DNA of 64,000 nucleotides from SIG440 sp045120135 (GCA_045120135.1 JBGVEN010000010.1:186001-250000), one strand, 5' to 3'. Counted from the stretch's first letter, positions 8,330 to 17,017 are shown. Notes: generated by a model not told the origin, from the sequence alone. Numbers and translations: made by a program.

Positions 8330-9076
8330 ATGTCTGTTATATCTGCAAAAAATATAGTAAAAAGCTTTGGTAAGCTCGAAGTGATAAAAGATGTAAGTAT
8401 GGAGCTACAGGAGGGAGAGGTTGTTGCAATAATCGGACCTTCCGGCTCGGGAAAAAGTACATTTTTGCGTTCACTTATAAACCTCGAAACGGTAGATAAC
8501 GGAACTATTACAATAGATGGTCAAACCGTGGTGGAAAACGGCATATATAAAAAAATTGAAGAAAACCGTACAGCATATCAAAAACTTGGTATGGTTTTTC
8601 AGAATTTTAATTTGTTCCCACATAAATCAGTTCTTGAGAATATTATTATGTCACCTATGCTTGTGAGCGGAAAAAGCCGTGAAAGTGCTGTTAAAGATGC
8701 GGAGGAGCTGTTAGAACAGGTTGGACTTTCTGAAAAAATACATTCGTATCCTTATCAACTGTCGGGAGGTCAGCAACAGCGAGTTGCTATTGCCCGTGCA
8801 TTGGCAATGAACCCCAAGGTAATGCTTTTTGATGAACCAACATCTGCATTAGACCCTGAGCTAACGGGTGAAATTCTTAAAGTAATTCGCGACCTCGCTG
8901 CAAAAGATATGACAATGGTGATTGTAACTCACGAAATTGAGTTTGCAAAAAATGTTGCAGACAGAATTATCTTTATGGCGGATGGTTACATTATTGAAGA
9001 GGGCACAGCGGTTCAGGTTGCAGACAATCCTCAGCACGAGCGCACACAAGCTTTCTTGAGAGGTTTTAAAAGATAA
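8330..9076 (+). CDS. Amino-acid ABC transporter ATP-binding protein
   Basis: 248 residues of the GlnQ/HisP type. Walker A GPSGSGKST near residue 35, Q-loop in VFQNFNLFPH, signature LSGGQQQRVAIARAL, Walker B VMLFDEPTSALDPE and the H-loop in VIVTHEIEFA are all intact. It powers the uptake system encoded by the two preceding genes and ends the operon, with a terminator 10 nt downstream. Confidence 0.93.
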   Translation: MSVISAKNIVKSFGKLEVIKDVSMELQEGEVVAIIGPSGSGKSTFLRSLINLETVDNGTITIDGQTVVENGIYKKIEENRTAYQKLGMVFQNFNLFPHKSVLENIIMSPMLVSGKSRESAVKDAEELLEQVGLSEKIHSYPYQLSGGQQQRVAIARALAMNPKVMLFDEPTSALDPELTGEILKVIRDLAAKDMTMVIVTHEIEFAKNVADRIIFMADGYIIEEGTAVQVADNPQHERTQAFLRGFKR

Positions 9077-9085
9077 AAATAAAAA

Positions 9086-9112
9086 AAGCAGACACCAATA
9101 TGGTGTCTGCTT
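9086..9112 (+). terminator. Terminator of the first amino-acid transporter operon
   Basis: Stem AAGCAGACACC (9086-9096) with GGTGTCTGCTT (9102-9112), 5-nt loop, then a T-rich stretch. Confidence 0.75.
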
Positions 9113-9135
9113 GAATTTAAAAAGGAGATTTTGAG

Positions 9136-10410
9136 ATGTCTGTTACTATAAAAAATGTAATCCCAAAATCGATTGCCGCCAAAGCGGGGCTTAAATCCGG
9201 AGATATTATTAATAAGATAAACGGCAAGGAAGTAAATGATTATCTTGATTATATGTATTTATCCGCAAACGATAAACTTACTATTGAACTTGAAAACCGT
9301 ACTATAAAAGTAAAAAACCGTAATTTTGAGCCTTTAGGCGCAGAATTCGATTCTCTTTTAATTGACGCACCCCGTTCCTGTCGAAACAAGTGTATTTTTT
9401 GTTTTATTGACCAGTTACCGCCCAATATGCGTGAAAGCTGTTATTTCAAGGATGATGATTACAGACTTTCATTTTTACAGGGAAACTATGTGACGCTTAC
9501 CAATATGTCTGATGAGGACCTTGACAGAATTATTGAATACAACATTCCAAGAATAAATGTTTCCGTTCATACTACTAATCCCGAGCTTCGCTGTAAAATG
9601 CTTAACAACAAATTTGCAGGTAAGATTATGGACCAAATGAAGCGATTTTCAGGCAGTGGAATGCAAATAAACTGCCAGATTGTTTTGTGTCGTGATTACA
9701 ATGATGGTGTGGAATTGGATAGAACAATAAAGGATATATACAGTCTAGGCGACTCTGTTGAGAGTCTGTCTATTGTTCCGGTAGGTCTATCAGCACACCG
9801 CAACGGACTAACCGAGCTTAAGCCATTTGATAAAGTGTCATCGCAAGCAGTTATCAAACAAGTTTTGCAATTTCAGAAAAAATTTAAAAAAGAACGTGGA
9901 ATTAATTTTGTATATCTTTCTGACGAGTTTTATATAATGGCGGAAGAAGAAATACCAACGCAGGAGGAGTATGACGGTTTTCCACAGATAGAAAATGGCG
10001 TGGGGCTTTGTTCGTCTCTCCAATGGGAATTTGAAGACGCACTTGCAGATGCTGATGACTTAACCGTAAAAAGTAAAAAAACCATTGTTACAGGCTATCT
10101 CGCATATGATTTCATAAAAGGACTTACAAATAAATTACAAAGTGATAAGATTAATGTAAAAAAGATAAAAAATACTTTCTTTGGTGAAAAAATTACAGTT
10201 AGCGGACTTGTTACAGGTGGAGATATTATTGAGCAATTAAGGGAAGAAGAACTTGGAGAATATATACTTATTCCGGCATCAATGCTTCGTCATGATGATA
10301 TTGTTTTTCTTGATAACAAAACTGTTTTGGATATAGAAAGGGAATTAAATGTCAAGATAGAGGTTGTTCAAAACGATGGTTACGATTTTTTGAAAAAACT
10401 TCTTATATAA
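9136..10410 (+). CDS. DUF512 protein with N-terminal PDZ domain and radical-SAM-like iron-sulfur motif
   Basis: 424 residues. Residues 1-65 form a PDZ-like domain (IAAKAGLKSGDIINKINGKEV). A Cys cluster follows, C82-X3-C86-X2-C89 (SCRNKCIFCF), which matches the radical-SAM [4Fe-4S] motif, then a TIM-barrel-like region and the C-terminal DUF512 region. This is the COG1625-type family, widespread in Clostridia, whose substrate I do not know. It is cytoplasmic, stands alone between two terminators and starts at ATG 9136 after AAAGGAG. A further Cys in ENGVGLCSSLQWEF is conserved-looking and may also bind metal. Confidence 0.82.
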   Translation: MSVTIKNVIPKSIAAKAGLKSGDIINKINGKEVNDYLDYMYLSANDKLTIELENRTIKVKNRNFEPLGAEFDSLLIDAPRSCRNKCIFCFIDQLPPNMRESCYFKDDDYRLSFLQGNYVTLTNMSDEDLDRIIEYNIPRINVSVHTTNPELRCKMLNNKFAGKIMDQMKRFSGSGMQINCQIVLCRDYNDGVELDRTIKDIYSLGDSVESLSIVPVGLSAHRNGLTELKPFDKVSSQAVIKQVLQFQKKFKKERGINFVYLSDEFYIMAEEEIPTQEEYDGFPQIENGVGLCSSLQWEFEDALADADDLTVKSKKTIVTGYLAYDFIKGLTNKLQSDKINVKKIKNTFFGEKITVSGLVTGGDIIEQLREEELGEYILIPASMLRHDDIVFLDNKTVLDIERELNVKIEVVQNDGYDFLKKLLI

Positions 10411-10440
10411 AAAAGATGGCAGAAAATCTGCCATCTTTTT
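10410..10440. terminator. Bidirectional terminator between the DUF512 and glucokinase genes
   Basis: Perfect 13-bp stem AAAAAGATGGCAG (10410-10422) with CTGCCATCTTTTT (10428-10440). T tracts exist on both strands, and it overlaps the ends of both convergent genes. Confidence 0.88.
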
Positions 10441-11383
10441 AATTGTTCTTTGCAATCAATGCTGCACCGATTATGCCTGCGTCATTAAAAAGGGTTGCTA
10501 CATCAATTTTAACACGTTCAAAAAGCTTGTTATAATCATATTTTTTTACATATTCACGGATAGGGTTTAATATGTATTCGCCCTCGTTGCTGACACCGCC
10601 GCCAATAACGATTTTGTTAGGCTGAAAGATATTTACCATACTGACAATACCATCGGCAACATACTCAAGATACTGGTCAACAACCTTTTGTCCTGCTGCA
10701 TCACCTTTTTTTGCAGCATCAAAAGCTGTTCTGCCATTTACCTTGCCGCGTTTTTCTGCAAGTTGTGCCATTAAGCTATCGGGATAGTTTTTTATACCTT
10801 CTTTTGTTTGCTGAACTAAAGCAGTTGCCGAAGCATAAACTTCCCAACAACCTTTTTTGCCGCAAGTACACGGTAATCCGTTATATACAAGGGTAGAATG
10901 TCCAAGCTCTGCACCGGCACCATTAAAGCCGGTAAAAACCTTTCCGTCAATAATAACACCGCCGCCAACACCTGTTCCAAGTGTGATTGCTATAAAAACT
11001 TCGGAATTTTCACCGTTAACAGAATATTCTCCGTATGCTGCAGCATTTGCATCATTTTCAAGGAAAACGGGGATATCCCAGTGAGTTTTGAATTCATCGG
11101 CAACTGGCGCATCGTTCATTTTAAGATTGTTGCTGTATGCAACAGAGCCTTTTTTGTAATCTATTGACCCGGGGCATCCGATACCTACAGAAACTACCTC
11201 GTTAACATTAATTCCGGCATCTGTTACAAGTTTTTTTGCTAATTCTGCCATAGTGGCAACAACAACTGTATAATCAACACTGGAAGGGGTAGGGGTAGAA
11301 TCTTTTTTTATAATATTCCCGTTTTCATCAACAATTCCTATCGCAATATTTGTGCCGCCTAAATCAATTCCGATATAATACAT
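10439..11383 (-). CDS. glcK: ROK-family glucokinase
   Basis: 314 residues. The N-terminal phosphate-binding motif IGIDLGGTNIAIGIVD, the catalytic ENDANAAAYGE segment and the zinc motif CTCGKKGCWEVYAS identify an ROK kinase. It most likely phosphorylates glucose with ATP at the entry to glycolysis; ROK proteins can also act on N-acetylhexosamines or fructose. There is no N-terminal helix-turn-helix, so it is not an ROK repressor. ATG 11383 follows GAGGTG at 7 nt. It is divergent from ldh and has a good promoter. Confidence 0.85.
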   Translation of the reverse strand: MYYIGIDLGGTNIAIGIVDENGNIIKKDSTPTPSSVDYTVVVATMAELAKKLVTDAGINVNEVVSVGIGCPGSIDYKKGSVAYSNNLKMNDAPVADEFKTHWDIPVFLENDANAAAYGEYSVNGENSEVFIAITLGTGVGGGVIIDGKVFTGFNGAGAELGHSTLVYNGLPCTCGKKGCWEVYASATALVQQTKEGIKNYPDSLMAQLAEKRGKVNGRTAFDAAKKGDAAGQKVVDQYLEYVADGIVSMVNIFQPNKIVIGGGVSNEGEYILNPIREYVKKYDYNKLFERVKIDVATLFNDAGIIGAALIAKNN

Positions 11384-11412
11384 ATAAAGTCACCTCATAA
11401 TTTGTTTTTAAA

Positions 11413-11441
11413 ATTATAACATAAAAATACATATTTGTAAA
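11413..11441 (-). promoter_or_regulatory. Promoter of the glucokinase gene
   Basis: On the minus strand: TTTACA (11436-11441), 17-nt spacer, TATAAT (11413-11418), with a TG one base upstream of the -10, making it also an extended -10. I saw no equally clear promoter for the divergent ldh. Confidence 0.75.
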
Positions 11442-11499
11442 TTAAAACTTAAATATATTCTTTAGGAAAGGACAAACTAAAACAAAAAGGAATGATATT

Positions 11500-12447
11500 A
11501 TGTTTAAAGGGAAAATAACAATTGTGGGAGCAGGTGCTGTAGGTGCAACAACCGCATACACAATTATGTTAAGCGGTCTTGTATCCGAAATTGTCCTGAT
11601 TGATAAAAACCATAAAATCGCCGAGGGCAATGCTCTTGATATGAACCACGGAATTAGCTTTGTAAGTCCGGTAAAAATTATTGCCGGTGACTATCCTGAT
11701 ATAGTTGGGTCAGATATGGTTATTATAACTGCAGGTGCTAGTCAGGAGCCAGGAGAAAAGCGAACAGATTTATTGAAAAGAAATGCGAAAATTACTGAAA
11801 GTATTGTCGAAAACGTTTTAAAGTACTGCCATGATGATACAATTATTATGATGGTAACAAATCCGGTTGATATACTGACCTATGTTGCGTATAAAATTTC
11901 GGGATTCTCACGCAAGCATATCATAGGTTCAGGAACAGTACTGGATACAGCCCGTCTCAAATATTTATTGGGCGAACACACAAATATTGACGTCAGAAAT
12001 GTACACACATATATAATTGGTGAACATGGAGATTCTGAAGTAGCCGCATGGAGTACAACAACAGTTGCCGGAATGAGTGTGTCGAAGTTTTGTGAAAGCT
12101 CTGAAGTCTGCGATTCATGCGATGTGTGCACGCAATGTTTTTACGAAACAGTAAAAAATTCCGCTTATGAAATTATTGAAAAGAAGGGCGCAACCTACTA
12201 CGCAATAGCTCTTGCTGTTAAAAGAATAGTTGAATGTATTATTGGTAATGAAAAATCTATTCTTACGGTTTCCAGTATGCTTGACGGACAATACGGAATT
12301 AATAATATGTGCCTTGCTGTACCAACCATTGTAACAAGTGAAGGTGCAGAGAAAATTATTGAAATTCCCCTAAATGATGAGGAAACTTGCGGTCTACAGC
12401 AATCCGCAAATAAACTAAAAGCTCTTGCAATGGAAATTGGATATTAA
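11500..12447 (+). CDS. ldh: L-lactate dehydrogenase
   Basis: 315 residues, cytoplasmic. NAD-binding GAGAVGATTAY at the N terminus, the substrate loop ASQEPGEKR with Gln82 (the position that separates lactate from malate dehydrogenases), substrate Arg in the DTARLKYLL region, and the catalytic His176 in IGEHGDSE. It reduces pyruvate to L-lactate and regenerates NAD+ during fermentation. The mid-region contains a Cys-rich insert (ESSEVCDSCDVCTQCF), unusual for LDH, where this loop normally has no Cys cluster. Its 3-prime end faces the Xer recombinase gene. Confidence 0.92.
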   Translation: MFKGKITIVGAGAVGATTAYTIMLSGLVSEIVLIDKNHKIAEGNALDMNHGISFVSPVKIIAGDYPDIVGSDMVIITAGASQEPGEKRTDLLKRNAKITESIVENVLKYCHDDTIIMMVTNPVDILTYVAYKISGFSRKHIIGSGTVLDTARLKYLLGEHTNIDVRNVHTYIIGEHGDSEVAAWSTTTVAGMSVSKFCESSEVCDSCDVCTQCFYETVKNSAYEIIEKKGATYYAIALAVKRIVECIIGNEKSILTVSSMLDGQYGINNMCLAVPTIVTSEGAEKIIEIPLNDEETCGLQQSANKLKALAMEIGY

Positions 12448-12469
12448 AATATATTTTTAAGTAAAAAGC

Positions 12470-12508
12470 AATTTAGGTTTACATAATATTATTATGTAAA
12501 CCTAAATT
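12470..12508. other. Long AT-rich palindrome with a dif-like half-site, between ldh and the recombinase gene
   Basis: Two perfect 18-bp arms (12470-12487 and 12491-12508) flank a 3-nt centre. The inner part reads GGTTTACATAA, five bases, TTATGTAAACC. From memory, the right half differs at one position from the XerD-side half of the Bacillus dif site (TTATGTAAACT). Only three G/C pairs occur in the stem, and a T-rich run follows on the plus strand. It may be a terminator for ldh, a Xer site, or both. The five-base centre is one short of standard dif. Confidence 0.6.
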
Positions 12509-13477
12509 TTATTTTTCTTTTTTTATTGAAGCGAGAGGGTTAGAGGCGACTGCTTGTTGAAGTTGTTCATTGCTTAAATGAGTATAAATTTCTGTTGTTG
12601 AAAGTTGCTCATGCCCTAAAATTTCCTGAAGTGCTCTAATGTCAACACCAGCCTGATACATAAGTGTAGCTGCTGTATGTCGTAATTTATGGGTTGTATA
12701 TTTATGTGGATCAAGCCCAAGTTTTTTTACATTTATTTCAACAATATATTGTACAGTACGTCTGCTGATACGAGTGTTTCGTGATGATAAAAATAGTGCA
12801 TTTTTATTAGACGCAGTTGCAGTTTGGGTATTACGAATTTTTAAGTAATCTTCTAAAGCGGAGAGACACGCCTGATTGAGATAAATCGTGCGCTCTTTGT
12901 TGCCTTTACCGACAACGGTAAGCTTATCACCCCTTATGTCGGTAAGATTGATTCCAACAAGCTCAGCAAGACGCATTCCGCAATTTAGAAATAGCGTTAT
13001 AATGCAGTAATCACGTACGGCGTTTTTTCCTTCAATTTGCGAAAGCAATGACACGCTGTCCTCAAGTGTAAAATATGACGGAAGTCGTTTGCGAAGTTTT
13101 ATTGTTTCAAGCTCTGCGGTTGGATTTTCCTCAAGAATGCCGGACTTATATAGATATTTGAAATATGAGCGCAGGGAGGCAATTTTTCTAGCTCTGGATG
13201 ACGGCGAATTACCTTTTGAACGATTCAAAAAATTCATATATTCATAAATTAAGTTTAAATCAACTTTTTTAATAAATGATAAATCAACATCATTAATTTC
13301 AATTTTATCAAATTCAATATCAGAAGAAACTTTTGCATACTTTGATTTTAAAAACTTATAAAAGGCACGCAAGTCATAAAAATAACTTTGTGCAGTTTTA
13401 GGAGATTTGCCTTGGATATTCTCAATATACATCAGGAACGAGCTTAAAGGCTCAGGTACATTATATATATCTTTCAT
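12509..13477 (-). CDS. xerC: Xer-type tyrosine recombinase
   Basis: 322 residues. An N-terminal SAM-like core-binding domain (about 1-115) is followed by a catalytic domain with every active-site residue: R169 (NCGMRLAEL), K191 (VGKGNKE), H263-X-X-R266 (HKLRHTAA), H289 (LGHEQ) and the nucleophile Y298 (TEIYTHL). Length and lack of extra domains fit a housekeeping Xer protein that resolves chromosome dimers at dif rather than a phage integrase. Start: ATG 13477, 7 nt after GAGGAGGG; a further in-frame ATG at 13522 has no such site and lies inside the palindrome. The gene is bracketed by two palindromes sharing ACATAA...TTATGT. Confidence 0.88.
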   Translation of the reverse strand: MKDIYNVPEPLSSFLMYIENIQGKSPKTAQSYFYDLRAFYKFLKSKYAKVSSDIEFDKIEINDVDLSFIKKVDLNLIYEYMNFLNRSKGNSPSSRARKIASLRSYFKYLYKSGILEENPTAELETIKLRKRLPSYFTLEDSVSLLSQIEGKNAVRDYCIITLFLNCGMRLAELVGINLTDIRGDKLTVVGKGNKERTIYLNQACLSALEDYLKIRNTQTATASNKNALFLSSRNTRISRRTVQYIVEINVKKLGLDPHKYTTHKLRHTAATLMYQAGVDIRALQEILGHEQLSTTEIYTHLSNEQLQQAVASNPLASIKKEK

Positions 13478-13495
13478 AATTTTACCCTCCTCTTT

Positions 13496-13523
13496 ATTGC
13501 ACATAATTTTTATTATGTGCAAT
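13496..13523. other. Candidate dif/Xer recombination site
   Basis: A perfect 28-bp palindrome of arms ATTGCACATAA and TTATGTGCAAT around a 6-nt centre (TTTTTA). That is the 11-6-11 layout of a dif site. Compared from memory with E. coli dif (GGTGCGCATAA, six bases, TTATGTTAAAT), 8 of 11 bases match on the left and 9 of 11 on the right. It ends about 4 nt before the recombinase ribosome site. An autoregulatory operator is the main alternative. Confidence 0.6.
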
Positions 13524-13591
13524 TGAGTATATTTAAATTATAACATACATTTTTATATATTGCAAGGGCTTTTTGACGTTTTATACTCTTT

Positions 13592-14419
13592 TTATTGTAT
13601 TTGTTGGTCACATAATTTGCACCCACAACAAAAAGAAATTTTATCTTTAAATATTTCTTTAATTGTTGTAATCAAATTTTCATATTTATAAACCTGATTT
13701 GTATGCCATATAATTCTTTTTGGAATTGTTGCCAACAATACACTAACTACAATATCTTCATTAGAAAAAATCTCTTTTACATACTCATTGTTATGTGCTT
13801 CTATTATAATCTCTTTTTGAGCAAAATCATAAAATGAAAAACTCCCGTCAGCATTAACTAAAATATGCATTAAAGTAACTGCAGACTTACCGGACTCTAC
13901 GAATTCTGTCAGCATTTTAAGAAACGCATTATACTCCTGCTCGGCATTATATTCTTCAATTGCATCGAAAATTAAAAATTTTAATTTATACCTATAATTT
14001 TTTATGCAAAAACGTAAAATTCCTTCGACAGACAGTACGGCAGTATTACGCAAACAATTTGTTACTTTTTTAACAATACCTTTGTAATCATAAAAATTAT
14101 TTAAGAACTCTGTTTTTTCAAGAACCCTATCGATAATCTTATTTTTTTCACATTGGTTAAAACCTGAGAAATTACTGTTAAAAATTTCACTAATCAATTC
14201 TTCTTCGAAATCTCTTAATATCCAGCGACTTAAGATGTTCGCAAGTTCTTCGTATGGTAGTTCTTCTTTACCTTTAAGCATAAGAAAGTTTACTGTTTTG
14301 CCTGCTTTACAAAACTTCTCACTATAAATAAATTCTATATTTGCCGCAAATAAGTTTATAAGTTTTTTTTCTATATACATTAACTGATGGTTTGACTTAA
14401 TTGCAATACAATTTTGCAA
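13592..14419 (-). CDS. ytxC: Putative sporulation protein YtxC
   Basis: 275 residues. The central EGILRFCIKNYRYKLKFLIFD segment, EEYNAEQEYNAFLKMLTEFV, the VTLMHILVNADGSFSFYD block and the closing IPKRIIWH region match the YtxC family of spore-forming Firmicutes, whose molecular role is unknown. A C-terminal CCGCKLC cluster may bind metal. Start: TTG 14419, 7 nt after AAGGAGG, and no better ATG is available. It is the third gene of a uvrC-GME-like-ytxC unit (18 nt from its upstream neighbour). The family assignment is by recognition, not by search. Confidence 0.72.
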   Translation of the reverse strand: MQNCIAIKSNHQLMYIEKKLINLFAANIEFIYSEKFCKAGKTVNFLMLKGKEELPYEELANILSRWILRDFEEELISEIFNSNFSGFNQCEKNKIIDRVLEKTEFLNNFYDYKGIVKKVTNCLRNTAVLSVEGILRFCIKNYRYKLKFLIFDAIEEYNAEQEYNAFLKMLTEFVESGKSAVTLMHILVNADGSFSFYDFAQKEIIIEAHNNEYVKEIFSNEDIVVSVLLATIPKRIIWHTNQVYKYENLITTIKEIFKDKISFCCGCKLCDQQIQ

Positions 14420-14437
14420 CGATATACCTCCTTCGGG

Positions 14438-15151
14438 TTAATCGTAGCAATCATTCAGATACATCAGACTTCCAAAATCAAAAAAATCGGTTAACAATAA
14501 TGAAATTATGTCAACATTTCGCTCTTTAAGAAAATTCTTTATTTGTTTTTCTTCGGGATGAAGGCTTAAATTTCCTAAAAAACCCAAACAAGCAGGTTTA
14601 ATGAATCCTGTTGCTCCACCTATAAAACCATAATCAAATCCGTTAAGCTTTATAGAGTGCGTGTTAAGTAGTAATACATCAAACCCATATGGGGTAAGTG
14701 TATTATAAAGTCCTTTATCTTCCGTTATTACGGAATTTTCGTCAACGATACACATATTGCATTTTGTGTAACCCTGCTTAACATTTATAAATTCATAACC
14801 CATATTTCTATATACTTCCATAATTTTGAAATCTGTATATTTGTGATTGCCTATAATTTTATTACCCATTTTAGCTACATTATATGCACAATCGCCAGGG
14901 TAGGTGTTTTGAGGGTCTTTATCGCCCTTAATTAGTGTAATACTGGCGGGCAGAATGTTTCTATAATACTCATATACGTATGGTGCAACAACAGCAAAAT
15001 CACTGGAAATAAAATGAATCTGCATATCCGGATGTGTATTGACGGGGTTATATAAATAGTCAAGACAGCAGGATTTGTAGTATTTAATTTTTAAATTTTC
15101 CAATGTAAAAAAAACAGCATCGGGTGCTTGGCAATCAACAAGAACTCCCAT
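14438..15151 (-). CDS. GME-fold-like protein (DUF6873 type), function unknown
   Basis: 237 residues, soluble. HPDMQIHF near residue 50, GDCAYNVAKMGN, then YTKCNMCIVDENSVITEDKG and GFIGGATGF resemble the guanidine-modifying enzyme (amidinotransferase/dimethylargininase) fold, in particular the Clostridia-restricted group labelled DUF6873. The late catalytic Cys of true dimethylargininases is not obvious, though C181-type residues (KPACLGF) are present. It lies 3 nt after uvrC and 18 nt before ytxC, so it is cotranscribed. No reaction can be assigned. Confidence 0.6.
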   Translation of the reverse strand: MGVLVDCQAPDAVFFTLENLKIKYYKSCCLDYLYNPVNTHPDMQIHFISSDFAVVAPYVYEYYRNILPASITLIKGDKDPQNTYPGDCAYNVAKMGNKIIGNHKYTDFKIMEVYRNMGYEFINVKQGYTKCNMCIVDENSVITEDKGLYNTLTPYGFDVLLLNTHSIKLNGFDYGFIGGATGFIKPACLGFLGNLSLHPEEKQIKNFLKERNVDIISLLLTDFFDFGSLMYLNDCYD

Positions 15152-15154
15152 TAC

Positions 15155-17017
15155 TCACTCTTCCTTTGATGAATGAAAATAATTATATATATTTTCTGCT
15201 ACTTTTTTATTAACAACTTTTTGCAGAGTATCAATATCTGCACATTTTATATTAGCAACACTTTTAAACTCTTTAAGGAGTTTTTTACGGGTTGATTCTC
15301 CTACTCCCGGAATTAACTCAAGTGTTGATTTTGTATTACGTTTTTCGTGTTTTTTACGGCTAGAATCAATGGCAAAACGATGTACTTCGTCCTGCATACA
15401 CGCTAAAAATTTAAAAATTTCAGAATTTTTATCTAATGGTATTTCTCCGTTTTCGTCTGTAATTTCACGTGTTTTATGAAAACGGTCTTTTACTAGACCA
15501 TATACTGCGATTTCTTCACCCAGCGTTTCAAACAACATTTTTACCGCTGACACATGCCCTTTCCCGCCATCTAGCAAAAAAAGATTCGGTAGGGGTAGAA
15601 ACTTTGCATCTTCCATTGATAGTGCCCCGTCGTTTATTAAATCCTCTTCTTTATATGCTTCATTTATTCGGCGAAATATAACCTCACGCATACACTCATA
15701 GTCGTCCTGTCCGTCTACTGTTTTTATGTTGTATTTTCTGTATTTTGATTTTGCGGGAGCTGCATTTTCATATACTATCTGAACTCCTATTGAAGAGTGT
15801 CCCGAAAAATTGGATATATCATAAGCTTCTATAAGCATAGGGGGTTCAGGGAGACTAAGCAAATCTGACAATTGAACAAGCATTCTGTTACGGTATGATT
15901 CATCTCTGTTTTTTAACATACGATCCTTATAAAGAGACTCCTGCGCATTTTTTATGGTCATACGCATTATATCTGCTTTTTTTCCACGCATTGGAACTGA
16001 TATTGAAACTTTATGAGCTGAAATTTGAGAAAGCCACTCCTCAATACTTTCTTTATCATCAATGTTTTCAGATAAAAGAATTTCTCGAGGTATGTTGGTT
16101 TGCGTAAAGTAATATTGCTTTACAATGCTTTCCAATACGATGTTTGCAGTATTTTTTTCATTTTCGACTGTAAAGTATTTTGACCCTACAGCACTTCCTT
16201 TTCTGTATAAAAGGATTTGAACACAAAAACTATCTCCTTCTTGATAAACACCGACAAAATCCATATTCTCCGAATTAGTAGATGATATATTCTGTTTTTC
16301 AGAAAGAGATTTGATTGATATTATATTATCTCTGCATTGAGCTGCACGTTCAAAGTCCAGAGCATCGGATGATTCCTGCATCTTTTTCTCAAGCTTTTTC
16401 ACTAACGTTTTACTGTTTCCGTTTAATATTTTTGATACTTCCATAACGGATTCTTTATAATCTGATTCGCTTATTTTGCCGCTGCAAGGAGCACTGCACT
16501 GACCTATCTGGTAATAAAGGCATGGTCTGCCATTTTTCTCACCGGATATATTCTTTTTGCAGCTACGTATTTTAAATATTTTTCTAATTTCTTCAACAGC
16601 TTCTTTTACATTAATTGCAGTCATAAACGGACCAAAATATAATCCTCCATCTTTTTTTAGCTGTCTTGTTATAAAAATTCTGGGGAACTGTTCGTGGGCG
16701 GTTATTTTAACATATGGATACTGCTTATCATCTTTTAGTAAAATATTATATTTAGGTTTGTACTTCTTTATAAGATTACATTCTAACGCTAGGGCTTCTG
16801 ATTCTGTATCGGTAATTATATATTCAAAATCAGCAATGTTACTGACCATTGAACGTGTTTTGACGGAATGTGCTGCAGAATTTTGAAAATACTGGCTGAC
16901 ACGATTTTTAAGCAGCTTGCTTTTGCCCACATAAATCACTTTGCCATCTGAATTTTTCATAATATAAACGCCAGGACAAAGCGGCAAGGAAGAAAGCTTG
17001 TCTTTTATATTTCCCAT
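15155..17017 (-). CDS. uvrC: Excinuclease ABC subunit C
   Basis: 620 residues, full length. The N-terminal GIY-YIG nuclease (PGVYIMKNSDGKVIYVGKSK) makes the 3-prime incision. The UVR domain near residue 205 (DFERAAQCRDNI) binds UvrB. The RNase H-like domain holds the 5-prime incision site (EAYDISNFSG and LFLLDGGKGHVSAV). C-terminal helix-hairpin-helix motifs (IPGVGESTRKKLLKEF) bind DNA. A Cys cluster at about 150-180 (CKKN...CLYYQIGQCSAPC) could hold an iron-sulfur cluster, as reported for some UvrC proteins. It is the first gene of a three-gene unit with ytxC. Confidence 0.96.
   Translation of the reverse strand: MGNIKDKLSSLPLCPGVYIMKNSDGKVIYVGKSKLLKNRVSQYFQNSAAHSVKTRSMVSNIADFEYIITDTESEALALECNLIKKYKPKYNILLKDDKQYPYVKITAHEQFPRIFITRQLKKDGGLYFGPFMTAINVKEAVEEIRKIFKIRSCKKNISGEKNGRPCLYYQIGQCSAPCSGKISESDYKESVMEVSKILNGNSKTLVKKLEKKMQESSDALDFERAAQCRDNIISIKSLSEKQNISSTNSENMDFVGVYQEGDSFCVQILLYRKGSAVGSKYFTVENEKNTANIVLESIVKQYYFTQTNIPREILLSENIDDKESIEEWLSQISAHKVSISVPMRGKKADIMRMTIKNAQESLYKDRMLKNRDESYRNRMLVQLSDLLSLPEPPMLIEAYDISNFSGHSSIGVQIVYENAAPAKSKYRKYNIKTVDGQDDYECMREVIFRRINEAYKEEDLINDGALSMEDAKFLPLPNLFLLDGGKGHVSAVKMLFETLGEEIAVYGLVKDRFHKTREITDENGEIPLDKNSEIFKFLACMQDEVHRFAIDSSRKKHEKRNTKSTLELIPGVGESTRKKLLKEFKSVANIKCADIDTLQKVVNKKVAENIYNYFHSSKEE

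Noticed and set aside
12509..13477. Phage or integrative-element integrase
   Set aside because: No attachment-site duplication, no phage or transfer genes and no AP2-like N-terminal domain; housekeeping Xer fits better.
13478..13522. N-terminal extension of the recombinase to ATG 13522
   Set aside because: The ATG at 13477 has GAGGAGGG at 7 nt; the upstream start lies within the palindrome and adds residues unlike Xer proteins.
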